DNA of 64,000 nt from Sphingomonas sp. (GCF_017304615.1 NZ_JAFKLZ010000001.1:744001-808000), one strand, 5' to 3'. Shown: positions 23,599-32,513, counted from the stretch's first letter. Notes: a model not told the origin generated them from the letters alone. Made by a program: numbers and translations.

Positions 23599-24958
23599 CG
23601 GGTTTCGGTTCGACCGTCACGCAGGGATCGGGCATGTCCAGGGGCGAATGCTCGCGCACGCCGTCCTCGTGGAATTGGGCGTATAGCGACCGGATCACGC
23701 GGATGGACCAGGCGACCTCGGCCGCGATCGCCGGATCGCAGTTCGGGTCGAGGAGCGGGTTCACGCAGAACTTCCCGCCCCGTCTCGCGGGATCGATGTC
23801 GTTCAGGAAGCGGGTCGCCATCGAGTTGGCTAGGACTTCCTCCTCGGTGATGATCTCGGACGGATCGTCGCCGAACGACACCCGGTGCCGGATGTATTCG
23901 ATGATCTTGAGCGCGATCCGGTGGTGATGTTCCACGGGTGCGCGACGGATCGTCCGCCAGGCTGCGTCCGCGATGGCCGGGATCTGCTGCCGCATCGCCG
24001 AGGGGAAGTCGTTCGGCACCTTCGCGGCCGGATCGCCCGGCGGGGCCGTGATCGGCAGCACCGTCCCGGCGCGCTCGAGGCGCTTCACGGCCAGCCAGAT
24101 CGGGACGCGCGCGTCGCGTGGCAGGCTGGCGGGCGCCAGCATCGCGAGCGCGTCCTCGGGTATCGGCGCCATGGTGATGAGCGGCATGGACACGGCCACC
24201 CAGACGTGGCCGTCCGGGCGGCGGTCGACGACGTCGCGGACGACGAGCTGCGCGAGGAGGTAGCCGACGGGCGCGTCGATCACGCCGATCGCGTCTCCGA
24301 GGCGGCTGCCCGGCCGGAGCGCGGCGATGTCGTCCAGGGGCTGTGGCTCGTCGAAGAGGAAGAACGTCTCCTGGAGCTGCTGGAGCACGACGCCGGGCGC
24401 GAGGTCGGCGTAGGTGGTGAGGAGCAGGTTGCCCTGGCGCGTGATGTTGACTTCGCCGGTCGTCACCTTTCTCAGCGTCACGGCGAAGCGGTCGTCGTGT
24501 CCGGCCATCGTCCAGACGTGATGCGAATCGGTCCCGTCGAGGCGCATGATCTCTTCGGTGATCTCGGTGGTGGCGAGCGACCAGGCCGGAGGAATGTCGC
24601 CTTCCCACCAGTCCATGCGCTTCATCATCGCCTCGCGGGCCATGGCGGCGGTGCAGAGGTCCAGGCATTTCCTGATGTGGTCGGGGTTTGTCGGCATCTC
24701 GCCGATGCGGATGGTCGCCATCGGCAGCGGGCCGACGGAAGGGGGCCAGTTCACGAACAGAAGGTCTGCCGTGTGGCTCACGGCGATCTCGTGTTCGGTC
24801 AGTCCGCGAGCGTACATCTCTGCGGCGATGAACGCGCCGGGGCGGGTGGACTCCCAGCCGATAGTGCGACGGACTAGCATCGGACCGACCCAGACCGGCG
24901 CGTCGAAGCCGACGCGGTAGAGCAGCCGGTTGTCGAACTGATCTGACGCGCCGCTCAT
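23576..24958 (-). CDS. Hypothetical protein, last gene before the transposon end
   Basis: A 460-residue soluble protein without signal peptide or membrane segment; ATG 24958 is chosen over upstream starts at 25,063 and 25,084 because these overlap a hairpin. It contains no motif I recognise. A region around 345-390 (EHHHRIALKIIEYIRHRVSFG, then SEIITEEEVLANSMATRFLND) is helical and charged, and the C-terminal GGKFCVNPLLDPNCDP has two cysteines. Its place beside the restriction-like genes and the transposon end makes it cargo; a role in the same defence module is possible but unproven. Confidence 0.55.
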   Translation of the reverse strand: MSGASDQFDNRLLYRVGFDAPVWVGPMLVRRTIGWESTRPGAFIAAEMYARGLTEHEIAVSHTADLLFVNWPPSVGPLPMATIRIGEMPTNPDHIRKCLDLCTAAMAREAMMKRMDWWEGDIPPAWSLATTEITEEIMRLDGTDSHHVWTMAGHDDRFAVTLRKVTTGEVNITRQGNLLLTTYADLAPGVVLQQLQETFFLFDEPQPLDDIAALRPGSRLGDAIGVIDAPVGYLLAQLVVRDVVDRRPDGHVWVAVSMPLITMAPIPEDALAMLAPASLPRDARVPIWLAVKRLERAGTVLPITAPPGDPAAKVPNDFPSAMRQQIPAIADAAWRTIRRAPVEHHHRIALKIIEYIRHRVSFGDDPSEIITEEEVLANSMATRFLNDIDPARRGGKFCVNPLLDPNCDPAIAAEVAWSIRVIRSLYAQFHEDGVREHSPLDMPDPCVTVEPKPVRLHLER

Positions 24959-25059
24959 GCGGAGGCGCCTTCGAATTCGCGGGCTTCGGTCGGGCGTCCG
25001 CCGTCGGTTTCGTGAAGGGGCGTCGAAGGTGTAGCAGGGGAACTCGGCATTGTGACCTC

Positions 25060-25077
25060 GCATCTTGTTGAAGATGC
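25060..25077. other. Hairpin inside the transposon right end
   Basis: GCATCTT-GTTG-AAGATGC, a perfect 7-bp stem, about 90 bp inside the proposed terminus and about 100 bp upstream of the gene starting at 24,958. There is no T-run on either side, so a terminator is unlikely; an operator or an end-binding site fits better. Confidence 0.4.
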
Positions 25078-25097
25078 AGGACATGTGGCCAGGAGAT

Positions 25098-25166
25098 GTC
25101 GGTGCCGAGTCGCCTTAGAGGGGACGCGAACTTGCAACAGCGGGGACGGCTAAATGCTATCCGACA
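25098..25166. repeat. Proposed Tn7-like right end next to tRNA-Cys
   Basis: Read outward-in on the minus strand the end starts TGTCGGATAGC at 25,166, as expected for Tn7/Tn5053-type termini (TGT...). Inside, GGGGACG units at 25,120 and 25,142 are exactly 22 bp apart, and aligned 22-mers agree at about 12 of 20 positions; a weaker third unit starts at 25,098. Twenty-two-base phasing is the hallmark of TnsB sites. The outer end is 7 bp from the encoded CCA of tRNA-Cys; the next five bases, TCGCC, would be the target duplication. Confidence 0.6.
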
Positions 25167-25173
25167 TCGCCGC

Positions 25174-25247
25174 TGGAGGCCCGACCGGGAATCGAACCCG
25201 GGTGCAAGGATTTGCAGTCCTCTGCGTCACCACTCCGCCATCGGGCC
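25174..25247 (-). tRNA. tRNA-Cys (GCA)
   Basis: A 74-nt cloverleaf with encoded CCA (25,174-25,176): acceptor stem GGCCCGA/TCGGGCC, anticodon loop CTGCAAA with anticodon GCA, T arm CCGGG-TTCGATT-CCCGG. Its 3' end borders the accessory island, making it the probable attachment site of the Tn7-like element. Confidence 0.96.
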
Positions 25248-25425
25248 CCGATGCGGCAAGGCGCGGGGCTTTGCGCATGGGCGGCGGGCAAGTCAACCCA
25301 CGCTTTATATGATCATTGTAATTCAATATGCTATTCGGGTTGGCGTCGGCCCCACCGCGCCATATAGGAAGCCAGCAACATTTAGTGTGTTGCATAAGTA
25401 AAACAGCTATGCGAAGAGCGGGGCC

Positions 25426-26094
25426 ATGAGCGATCCGGCGGCGGACATCACCAATTTCGAAGCCATGCGTCATGCCATGGTGCAGAGCCAGTTGCGCACC
25501 AACGCGGTCAACGACCCGCGCGTTGTAACGGCGATGGCGATCGTTGCGCGCGAGAAGTTCGTGCCGGCGGAAGCTCGGCCGCTCGCGTATCGCGACACCG
25601 CGGTGGCGATCGGCAACGGCCGGTTCCTCAACGTGCCGATCGCGACGGGCAAGCTGCTGACGGAGGCCTATCTGCTGCCCGCCGACAAGGTGCTGCTGAT
25701 CGGCGCGGCGGGTGGCTACACGGCGGCGGTGCTGTCGCGGCTGGTCGCGTCGGTGGTCGCGGTTGAAAGCGATCCCGATCTCGCGGCGCACGCCAAGGCG
25801 GCGCTGGAAGGCCTGGCTAATGTCACTTTGGTCGAAGGGGCGCTAGAAAAGGGTCATGCCAAGGGCGCTCCGTATGACGTGCTGATCGTCGATGGCTGTG
25901 TCGAGCAATTGCCGGAGAGTCTGGTGGCCCAGGTCGCGCCGGGCGGCCGGGTGGTCGCCGGGATCGTCGAGCGCGGCGTTCGCCGGCTCGCGACGGGCCG
26001 CACGGTCAAGGGCGGGTTCGGGCTGCGCGCGTTCGCCGACATCGACTGCGTCGCGCTGCCCGGTTTCGCTGCGCCGCGCGGCTTTGCGTTCTAA
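25426..26094 (+). CDS. pcm: Protein-L-isoaspartate O-methyltransferase family protein
   Basis: A 222-residue protein. The N-terminal MVQSQLRTNAVNDPRVVTAM and REKFVPAEARPLAYRD are typical of the PCMT family; the SAM-binding loop is IGAAGGYTAAVLSRL, followed by VVAVESDPDLAAHA. In Sphingomonadales this family member usually precedes tolC and may have lost its original role, so the enzyme activity is inferred. It is 16 bp upstream of tolC and probably in one operon. The spacer to tRNA-Cys (25,248-25,425) is AT-rich near 25,305-25,330 and 25,380-25,410 and likely holds the promoter. Confidence 0.85.
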   Translation: MSDPAADITNFEAMRHAMVQSQLRTNAVNDPRVVTAMAIVAREKFVPAEARPLAYRDTAVAIGNGRFLNVPIATGKLLTEAYLLPADKVLLIGAAGGYTAAVLSRLVASVVAVESDPDLAAHAKAALEGLANVTLVEGALEKGHAKGAPYDVLIVDGCVEQLPESLVAQVAPGGRVVAGIVERGVRRLATGRTVKGGFGLRAFADIDCVALPGFAAPRGFAF

Positions 26095-26110
26095 CAGGGG
26101 TGGTGATTTG

Positions 26111-27619
26111 ATGCGCGTATCGGTTCTGCTCGCCGGCGTGGCGATGATCGGCATGGTGGCGGGGCCCGCCGCCGCCGACACGCTGCGCGAGGCTCTGGTC
26201 AAGGCCTATAACACCAATCCGGGCCTGGCCGCGGCGCGCGCCGACGTGCGTGCGACGGACGAGAACGTACCGATCGCCAAGTCGGCTGGCCGCCCCAGTC
26301 TGAGCGTCAACGGCAATTATACCGAGAACGCGCTGAACAGTTCGAATTCGCTCGCGAACCCCGATCGGCAGCTGGCGGGGAATACGCAGCTCACTGTTCC
26401 GATCTTCCGCGGCGGGCGTGTCGCCAATTCGGTCAAGGGCGCGGAGATTCGCTCCGACGCCGCGCGCGATCAGTTGCGCGGCACCGAATCCGACCTCTTC
26501 GTCGGCGTCGTCGGCGCCTATATGGACGTGATCCGTGACGAGGCCATCGTCGGGCTCAACAAGGAAAACGTGAAGGTGCTGGAGGTCAACCTCCAGGCCG
26601 CTCGGGACCGGTTCCAGGTCGGCGACCTGACCCGCACCGACGTCGCCCAGTCCGACGCGCGGCTTGCCCTGGCGCGCAGCCAGCTCGAGACCGCGATGGC
26701 GCGGCTGATCTCCAGCAAGGAGAATTACATCCGCCTGGTCGGTTCGCCGCCGGGCGTGCTGGAGGATCCGCCCGTTCTGCCCAACCTGCCCGAATCGCCC
26801 GATGCGGCGGTCGACGTTGCGCTGAAGAACAATCCGGTGCTGCTCGCGGCGGTGCGCGCCGGCGACGCCAGCAAGTATGACGTCAGCGCCGCCCGGGCGG
26901 CACGGCTGCCGACGCTGTCGGGCGTCGTCGGGGGCAATTACTTCAATTATCTCGGCTCGTTCGGCTCCGGCACCAGCCCCAAGCCCGGCCAGACCGGCAG
27001 CGCGGGCACGGTCGGGGTGCAGGTGACGTTGCCGCTCTATCAGGGCGGCTTGCCGTCGGCGCAGCTTCGCCAGGCGCAGGAACGCCGCGCGCAGGCGCTG
27101 GAGACCGTGACCGACACCGAACGCGCGGTAATCTCGCAGACGCGGTCGGCCTATGCGATCTGGAAATCGTCGCTCGAGGTGATCGCGTCCGCTCAGCGCG
27201 CGGTCGAGGCCAACAAATTGAGCCTCGAGGGTGTCCGCGCGGAGAACAGCGTCGGCAACCGCACGATCCTCGACATCCTCAACGCGGAGCAGGAATTGCT
27301 CAACAGCCAAGTGACGTTGGTGACCGCGCAGCGTGACGCTTATGTCGCGGGCTTCGCGCTACTCGCGGCGATGGGCCAGGCGGAGGCGCGCGACCTGGGG
27401 CTCGACGGCGGCGCGCTGTACGACCCGCTGACCAACTATAACAAGGTCAAGGGCGCGTGGAGCGATTTCGGCGGCAAGCCGGACTACAAACCGACCGGGA
27501 CCAGCACCCGCAACGCCCCGCCGCAGGACTCGTCGCAGGGCCGCCCGCTCGATCCGCAATTGAACGCGCCGGTTGACACGGCCCCCGGTAGTCCCGCAAA
27601 CGTGCTGAAGACGAATTAA
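26111..27619 (+). CDS. tolC: TolC-family outer membrane efflux protein
   Basis: A 502-residue protein with signal peptide (MRVSVLLAGVAMIGMVAGPAAA). Two repeats of the outer-membrane factor fold are visible: ADTLREALVKAYNTNPGLAAARA and VDVALKNNPVLLAAVRAG, each followed by long helices and a beta-hairpin (VPIFRGGRVANSVKGAE; LPLYQGGLPSAQLRQAQ). It forms the exit duct for multidrug efflux and type I secretion. The C-terminal 70 residues are polar and proline-rich, as often in alphaproteobacteria. It may also serve export of the RTX protein of the island. Confidence 0.93.
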   Translation: MRVSVLLAGVAMIGMVAGPAAADTLREALVKAYNTNPGLAAARADVRATDENVPIAKSAGRPSLSVNGNYTENALNSSNSLANPDRQLAGNTQLTVPIFRGGRVANSVKGAEIRSDAARDQLRGTESDLFVGVVGAYMDVIRDEAIVGLNKENVKVLEVNLQAARDRFQVGDLTRTDVAQSDARLALARSQLETAMARLISSKENYIRLVGSPPGVLEDPPVLPNLPESPDAAVDVALKNNPVLLAAVRAGDASKYDVSAARAARLPTLSGVVGGNYFNYLGSFGSGTSPKPGQTGSAGTVGVQVTLPLYQGGLPSAQLRQAQERRAQALETVTDTERAVISQTRSAYAIWKSSLEVIASAQRAVEANKLSLEGVRAENSVGNRTILDILNAEQELLNSQVTLVTAQRDAYVAGFALLAAMGQAEARDLGLDGGALYDPLTNYNKVKGAWSDFGGKPDYKPTGTSTRNAPPQDSSQGRPLDPQLNAPVDTAPGSPANVLKTN

Positions 27620-27636
27620 CCACGCGCTTCGCGTGG
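27620..27636 (+). terminator. Hairpin after tolC
   Basis: CCACGCG-CTT-CGCGTGG directly follows the tolC stop. The 7-bp stem is GC-rich but no T-run follows, so it is a weak terminator or a 3' stabiliser before popZ. Confidence 0.45.
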
Positions 27637-27667
27637 CCTATCGGTACGACAGGGAAGCAGGCTGCAT

Positions 27668-28198
27668 ATGGGGGATGTAAGCGCCGAACCGTCGATGGAG
27701 GACATCCTTGCCTCCATCAAGCGGATCATCGCCGAGGACGCCGAGAACGGCGCGACGATTCGCACGCGACGTCGTCCCGCGCCGGTGCCGGTCGAGGATT
27801 TCGTCGATGACGACGATGTGCTCGAACTGAGCGAGCAGGCGCCCGAGCCGGTCGCAGCCCAACCGATCGAGCCTCAGCCCGTCGCCGAACCGGCTCCTAT
27901 GCCGATGTCACCGCCGCCGGCGGCGGTGGCCGCCGAACCAGTGGTAGTGGCTGCTGCGCCCGCCACGCCAGCACCGGAAACGATCGTGTCGCCGCAGACC
28001 GCCGAAGCCAGCCGCGCCAAGCTCGATTCGCTGTCGCGGTTGGTGGTGAAGCCGGACACCGCGGGTGCCGACACGCTCGAAGGCTTGGTGCGCGAAATGT
28101 TGCGGCCGATGCTGAGCGACTGGCTCGACAGGAATCTGCCGGAGATCGTCGAATCGATGGTCGCCAAGGAAATCGCGCGGATCACCGGCGGGCGTTGA
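27668..28198 (+). CDS. popZ: PopZ-like pole-organising protein (DUF2497)
   Basis: A 176-residue protein with the PopZ layout: conserved N-terminal helix EPSMEDILASIKRIIAED, an acidic proline-rich middle (about 45-110), and the C-terminal oligomerisation region LEGLVREMLRPMLSDWLDRNLP followed by EIVESMVAKEIARI. PopZ condenses at the cell pole and anchors the centromere through ParB. The gene lies between tolC and the peptidase, upstream of valS, as in many alphaproteobacteria. Confidence 0.88.
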   Translation: MGDVSAEPSMEDILASIKRIIAEDAENGATIRTRRRPAPVPVEDFVDDDDVLELSEQAPEPVAAQPIEPQPVAEPAPMPMSPPPAAVAAEPVVVAAAPATPAPETIVSPQTAEASRAKLDSLSRLVVKPDTAGADTLEGLVREMLRPMLSDWLDRNLPEIVESMVAKEIARITGGR

Positions 28199-28219
28199 GG
28201 CCCACCACCTATGTTCCAT

Positions 28220-28307
28220 CGTCACCCCGGCCTTGTGCCAGGGGCCAGCTCTCCACCTGTCATATCGCTCGCCGCACCGCGGACCCCGCATCAAGTCCGG
28301 GGTGACG
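28220..28307. repeat. Paired palindromic intergenic repeat
   Basis: Arms CGTCACCCCGGCCTTGTGCC (from 28,220) and CATCAAGTCCGGGGTGACG (to 28,307) are imperfect inverses around a 34-bp centre. Similar units occur at 35,347, 46,768 and within folC at 50,217. It lies between popZ and the peptidase gene and could fold in the transcript. Confidence 0.8.
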
Positions 28308-28367
28308 CGTTGCTTTAGATCGGTGAGTGGTTGCTCGCGCAACGATCTTGCGGCAATTGTCGCTGCC

Positions 28368-30428
28368 ATGAGAAAGCTCCTGCTCGCGAGCGTCGCGCTC
28401 GCCACACCGATCTTCGTCACCGCAATTCCTGCCAGCGCGCGTCAACTCACGATCGAGGACGTGACGATGCTTAGCCGTGTGTCCGCGCCGGTCGTGTCGC
28501 CAGACGGGCGCTGGCTGGTGTGGCAGCAGCGCGAGACGGACATCGCCAAGAACAGGGGCCGCTTCGACCTGTGGCGGCTTGACCTGACGAACAAGGGCGC
28601 GAAGCCCGAGAAGCTCGTCGCCGACCCCACCGTCAACGAAACCGCGCCGCAATTCTCCGCCGACGGCAAGACCGTTTTCTTCCAGTCGGACCAGGGTGGC
28701 GAGGACAATGTCTGGTCGATCGCGATCGGGGGCGGCGCAGCGACGCAGGTCACCGACCTGAAGGGCGGGCTCGGCGGGTTCAAGGTCGCGCCGACCGGCG
28801 ACAAGTTGCTGATCTGGGCCGATCGCTTTCCCGGTGCGCCGTCGAGCGAGCCGCCGATGATCAAGAAGGGGCCGGACGACGGCAACGGCCGCACCTATGA
28901 CCAGCTGTTCGTTCGCCACTGGGCGAGCTGGGCGGACGGCACGCGGTCGCAATTGTTCGTCCTGCCGCTCGCGAACGGCAAGGCGAGCGGATACGGCGTC
29001 CCGATCGAGGGCGCGCTGGTCGGCGACACGCCCTCCAAGCCGTTCGGCGGCGGCGAGGAAGTGTCGTGGTCGGCCGATGGCAAGACAATATTCTTCGCGT
29101 TGCGCGAAGCGGGGCGGATCGAGCCGCTGTCGACCAATCTCGACATCTTCTCCGCGTCCGCCGACGGGTCGGGCGAGCCGGTCAACCTGACCGCCGGCAA
29201 CAAGGGGATGGACAACCTTCCCACCGTGTCGCCCGACGGCAAGTATCTCGCCTGGTTCGCGATGAAGCGGCCGGGCTACGAAGCCGATCGCCAGGTGCTG
29301 ATGCTGCGCGACCTTGCGACCGGCAAGGTGACGGCGCTGACCGAAAGCTGGGACCGCTCGGTCGGGTCGATCGCCTGGGCGCCCGATTCGAAGACGATCT
29401 ACGTCACCGCCGAGGATACGCAGGAAAACCCGATCTGGTCGGTGTCGCTGACCGGCAAGGTCACGCGGTTGACGCAGCAGGGCAACGTCAGCGCCGTAGT
29501 GCCGACCGCCAAGGGCGTGCTGTTCGCGATGAACTCGCTGACCGCGCCGGACGATTTCTACTGGCTGGCGGGCAAGAAGACGGTGCGGCTGACCAGCGTC
29601 AACGCCGACAAGCTGGCGGGGATCGACATGCCGACCGTCACGCGGTTCAGCTTCACCGGCGCGAACAACGACACGGTGTGGGGCTATGCGGTCAAGCCGG
29701 CGGGCCTGAAGGATGGCGCGAAGGGCCCGATGGCGTTCATGGTCCATGGCGGGCCGCAGGGATCGAGCAACAATAGCTGGTCGTATCGCTGGAACCCGGC
29801 GCTGTTCGCGGGCGCGGGTTACGCGCTGGTCGCGATCGATTTCCACGGAAGCACCGGTTACGGCCAGAAGTTCAGCGACGACATCCGCAACAATTGGGGC
29901 GGCTGGCCACTCGAGGACCTGAAGAAGGGGTTCGACGCCGCGACGGCCAAGTTCAGCTGGATCGACGGCAACAATGCCTGCGCGCTCGGCGCATCGTATG
30001 GCGGCTATATGATGAACTGGATCGAGGGCCAGTGGCCCGATCGCTTCAAGTGCATCGTCCAGCATGACGGCGTGTTCGACGCGCGCGCGATGGCCTACGA
30101 GACCGAGGAGCTGTGGTTCGACGAGTGGGAACATGGCGGCAAGGCGTATTTCGAGGACCCCGCCGCGTTCGAGAAATGGAACCCGGTCAACTATGTCGAC
30201 AAGTGGAAGACGCCGCAGCTCGTGATCACCAGCGAGGGCGATTACCGAATCCCCTATACGCAGGGAATCGCCGCCTTCACCGCGCTCCAGCGTCGCGACA
30301 TCCCTTCGCGGCTGGTCGTTTTCCCGGGCGGCAGCCACTGGGTGCTTTCGCCCAGGGAGAGCCGTCAATGGTATCGGGAAGTGCTCGGCTGGCTGGGCAA
30401 GTGGACCGCGAAAACGCCCGCTAACTGA
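28368..30428 (+). CDS. Exported S9-family (prolyl oligopeptidase type) peptidase
   Basis: A 686-residue protein with signal peptide (MRKLLLASVALATPIFVTAIPASA). The first 400 residues are a beta-propeller of WD40/TolB-like blades (FSADGKTVFFQSDQGG, VSWSADGKTIFFALRE, VSPDGKYLAWFAM). The C-terminal alpha/beta hydrolase has GASYGGYMMNW with the nucleophile Ser, ITSEGDYRIPYTQG with Asp and FPGGSHWVLSP with His. It cleaves short peptides, as dipeptidyl or acylaminoacyl peptidases do, probably in the periplasm. Confidence 0.92.
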   Translation: MRKLLLASVALATPIFVTAIPASARQLTIEDVTMLSRVSAPVVSPDGRWLVWQQRETDIAKNRGRFDLWRLDLTNKGAKPEKLVADPTVNETAPQFSADGKTVFFQSDQGGEDNVWSIAIGGGAATQVTDLKGGLGGFKVAPTGDKLLIWADRFPGAPSSEPPMIKKGPDDGNGRTYDQLFVRHWASWADGTRSQLFVLPLANGKASGYGVPIEGALVGDTPSKPFGGGEEVSWSADGKTIFFALREAGRIEPLSTNLDIFSASADGSGEPVNLTAGNKGMDNLPTVSPDGKYLAWFAMKRPGYEADRQVLMLRDLATGKVTALTESWDRSVGSIAWAPDSKTIYVTAEDTQENPIWSVSLTGKVTRLTQQGNVSAVVPTAKGVLFAMNSLTAPDDFYWLAGKKTVRLTSVNADKLAGIDMPTVTRFSFTGANNDTVWGYAVKPAGLKDGAKGPMAFMVHGGPQGSSNNSWSYRWNPALFAGAGYALVAIDFHGSTGYGQKFSDDIRNNWGGWPLEDLKKGFDAATAKFSWIDGNNACALGASYGGYMMNWIEGQWPDRFKCIVQHDGVFDARAMAYETEELWFDEWEHGGKAYFEDPAAFEKWNPVNYVDKWKTPQLVITSEGDYRIPYTQGIAAFTALQRRDIPSRLVVFPGGSHWVLSPRESRQWYREVLGWLGKWTAKTPAN

Positions 30429-30618
30429 CCGTTTCCAAAGCTGTTTTCGGCCCTTTCGGAGGGATGCGCCGGATGACGCGAGCCTGAGGTTCGTGCGGGG
30501 CGGGGCGTTGTCCGGAAACAACAATTTACACGGAAATTCAGCTTAATAGGTTAACGGCGTTGTAATCATTACAAAGCGGGCGCTTAAGGGGCCGATAGTT
30601 TGCGTAACGGGTCCGATC

Positions 30619-31275
30619 ATGAAGATTGACGTTCTAGTCAATGGCCAGACGGGCATGGTTGCAGCGTCGCTTCTGGCCACTGTGGGATTGGGGTTCATCT
30701 CCGCCCAGACGCCGATAATGGCGGCTCCACTGGATACCATGTCCGAAATCGCCAAGCTGGCGACGAAAGGCGGCGTCGGCGCGATCGAGGCGATGTACGA
30801 CGCCCGGTCGCCGGGATCGCGCGCGCCCGGCGCTCTCACCCAGACCAAGGCGCGGCGAGTCGCGTCGCTGAAGGATGCCTTCAACCCGAAGGAACGCGTG
30901 CTGAGTGGAGAGCGGACTCGTCCGGTCGACCCCGCCGCGCCCGCGATGGCCTATGAACTCGGCGACGTTGCTGGACCGTCGCCCGCTCCGAACGCGTTGC
31001 CGGAGAGCGCTCCCGGCATTGCCAGCCTCGAGTCGCTGCCCCCGCCCGCCTGGTTCAACCCGGTTTCCGGCGGCGGCGTGCCGCCGATCATCGTTGGCGG
31101 CGGCGGCGGCGGTGGTGGTGGCGGAAGCGACGGTGGAGGAGGCGGCGGAGGCGGCACGCCCGGCGTCGGACCTGCCGTGCCCGAACCGGCGACCTGGGCG
31201 AGCCTGCTGATCGGCTTCTTCGCGATCGGCTTCGGGCTGCGCGGCGGGGCGATACGGCGGCCCGTCCTGCAATAA
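30619..31275 (+). CDS. PEPxxWA-CTERM sorting-domain protein
   Basis: A 218-residue protein with an N-terminal hydrophobic stretch (about 12-36), a variable middle, a glycine-rich linker (about 158-182, encoded by GGC/GGT runs near 31,097-31,160) and a C-terminal VPEPATWASLLIGFFAIGFG plus LR and basic residues. This is the PEPxxWA-CTERM signal of Sphingomonadales, processed by an exosortase at the inner membrane and linked to surface or exopolysaccharide export. It lies 5 bp upstream of the L,D-transpeptidase gene. Confidence 0.85.
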   Translation: MKIDVLVNGQTGMVAASLLATVGLGFISAQTPIMAAPLDTMSEIAKLATKGGVGAIEAMYDARSPGSRAPGALTQTKARRVASLKDAFNPKERVLSGERTRPVDPAAPAMAYELGDVAGPSPAPNALPESAPGIASLESLPPPAWFNPVSGGGVPPIIVGGGGGGGGGGSDGGGGGGGGTPGVGPAVPEPATWASLLIGFFAIGFGLRGGAIRRPVLQ

Positions 31276-31280
31276 GTCGC

Positions 31281-31895
31281 ATGTCGGCCATCGCCCGGTT
31301 CGCGCTGCCGATCGTCATCGTCGTGATCGGGCTGGTGCTCTGGTCCAACTGGATCGCCCCGCCGATGACGCCGAAACCCGCGGTGACCGGCGTGGTGAAG
31401 GACGAGGTGCGGGTGCGCTATCCCGCCGGCAAGCAGCCGGCCCTCACGCTGCCCAATGGCGACCGGCGCACGGTGCAGAGCCTGCTCAACATCCGCACCA
31501 GGATGAAATTCGGCGACTTCGTGTGGAATGACGACGGCGTTGCGCCCGGCGCGGTGTGGGTCCGCATCGACCTGTCGCGGCAGATGTTGTCGGTGTTCCG
31601 CGCGGGCCAGGAGATCGGGTCGGCGGTGATCCTGTACGGCACCGACGGCAAGCCGACCCCGACCGGCGTGTTCCCGGTGCTGGAGAAGGCCGAGCGGCAC
31701 AGTTCGAACCTCTACGATGCCGAAATGCCCTATATGCTGCGGCTGACCAATGACGGCGTCGCGATCCATGCCAGCAATGTGCGGTTCGGCGCGGCGACGC
31801 ACGGCTGTATCGGCGTGCCGATCGAATTCGCGCGACTGCTGTTCGCGCAGGTTAAGCGCGGCGACCTGGTCGCGATCGTCGCGGCGGGAACGTAG
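31281..31895 (+). CDS. L,D-transpeptidase (YkuD family)
   Basis: A 204-residue protein with an N-terminal membrane anchor (ARFALPIVIVVIGLVLWSNW). The YkuD domain (about 90-200) has WVRIDLSRQMLSVFRAGQ, then AIHASN and the catalytic HGCIGVP with His and Cys. It forms 3-3 cross-links in peptidoglycan or attaches proteins to it, acting in the periplasm. It is 5 bp after the PEP-CTERM gene, so the pair is probably one operon. Confidence 0.9.
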   Translation: MSAIARFALPIVIVVIGLVLWSNWIAPPMTPKPAVTGVVKDEVRVRYPAGKQPALTLPNGDRRTVQSLLNIRTRMKFGDFVWNDDGVAPGAVWVRIDLSRQMLSVFRAGQEIGSAVILYGTDGKPTPTGVFPVLEKAERHSSNLYDAEMPYMLRLTNDGVAIHASNVRFGAATHGCIGVPIEFARLLFAQVKRGDLVAIVAAGT

Positions 31896-31959
31896 TTGAT
31901 CGCATCCTAACCATTGCCGGAAACCGGCAAGTTATTGCCGGTGCGTACACCCCGTCGTC

Positions 31960-32469
31960 ATGGCGGGACGTCTCACCCTGGTTTGCAGCGCACTCGCGTC
32001 GCCCTGGTTGCTCGGCGCAGCGAGCTTTGCGGGCAATTTCGACGACCGCGTGCTGGCGGCGCACAATCGCGAGCGGGCGTCGATCGGCATCGCGCCGCTG
32101 AACTGGGATCCCGCACTCGCCGCCGACGCCGCGCGATGGGCGAAATACCTCGCCGCGACGGGCAAGTTCGAACACGCGCCCGAAAACGTCCGCCAGCCCG
32201 AGGGCGAGAATCTGTGGGCGGGGACCAAGGGCTATTACAATGCCGAGGCGATGGTCGATGCCTGGGTGCGCGAGAAACGCTACTACAAGCCCGGCAAGTT
32301 CCCGGAAAACAGCACGACCGGAAGGGTCGGCGATGTCGGCCACTATACCCAGTTGATGTGGCGCGACACCGGCCGGGTCGGCTGCGCGATCGCGACGGGG
32401 GCGGAGGAGGACGTGCTGGTGTGCCGCTATAGCGACGCCGGCAATTATATCGGAGAACGACCCTTCTAG
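31960..32469 (+). CDS. CAP-domain (SCP-like) extracytoplasmic protein
   Basis: A 169-residue protein with a signal peptide of about 24 residues. The CAP domain follows: [44 protein letters not shown] and the signature [16 protein letters not shown]. The CAP-site His and Glu look present. Bacterial CAP proteins act outside the cytoplasm, often on the cell envelope, with unknown substrates. It is 44 bp upstream of valS. Confidence 0.9.
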   Translation: MAGRLTLVCSALASPWLLGAASFAGNFDDRVLAAHNRERASIGIAPLNWDPALAADAARWAKYLAATGKFEHAPENVRQPEGENLWAGTKGYYNAEAMVDAWVREKRYYKPGKFPENSTTGRVGDVGHYTQLMWRDTGRVGCAIATGAEEDVLVCRYSDAGNYIGERPF

Positions 32470-32513
32470 CACCCGCTTCCGCTCGCGGGGCAGAGTGGCT
32501 ACAGGCCCTGTCC

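Larger units (their letters stand above)
9020..25166. mobile_element. Tn7-like transposon, right part; left end not located
   Basis: Genes for a TnsA-like nuclease, DDE transposase TnsB, AAA+ TnsC and TniQ/TnsD lie in one operon, and an end-like sequence (25,098-25,166) abuts tRNA-Cys. The order of tRNA, right end, cargo and then tns genes reading inward matches Tn7, where the right end faces the attachment site. There is no tyrosine or serine recombinase. The left boundary given is only the last tns gene: no inverted copy of the end was found by eye, so the element may extend beyond position 1 and include the mutasome genes. Confidence 0.65.

Noticed and set aside
25060-25077. Hairpin as an intrinsic terminator
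   Set aside because: No T-run follows on either strand.
1-25173. Phage-type or ICE integration at tRNA-Cys
   Set aside because: I found no tyrosine or serine integrase, excisionase or conjugation gene, whereas a full tns set is present and the end motif is of the Tn7 type.
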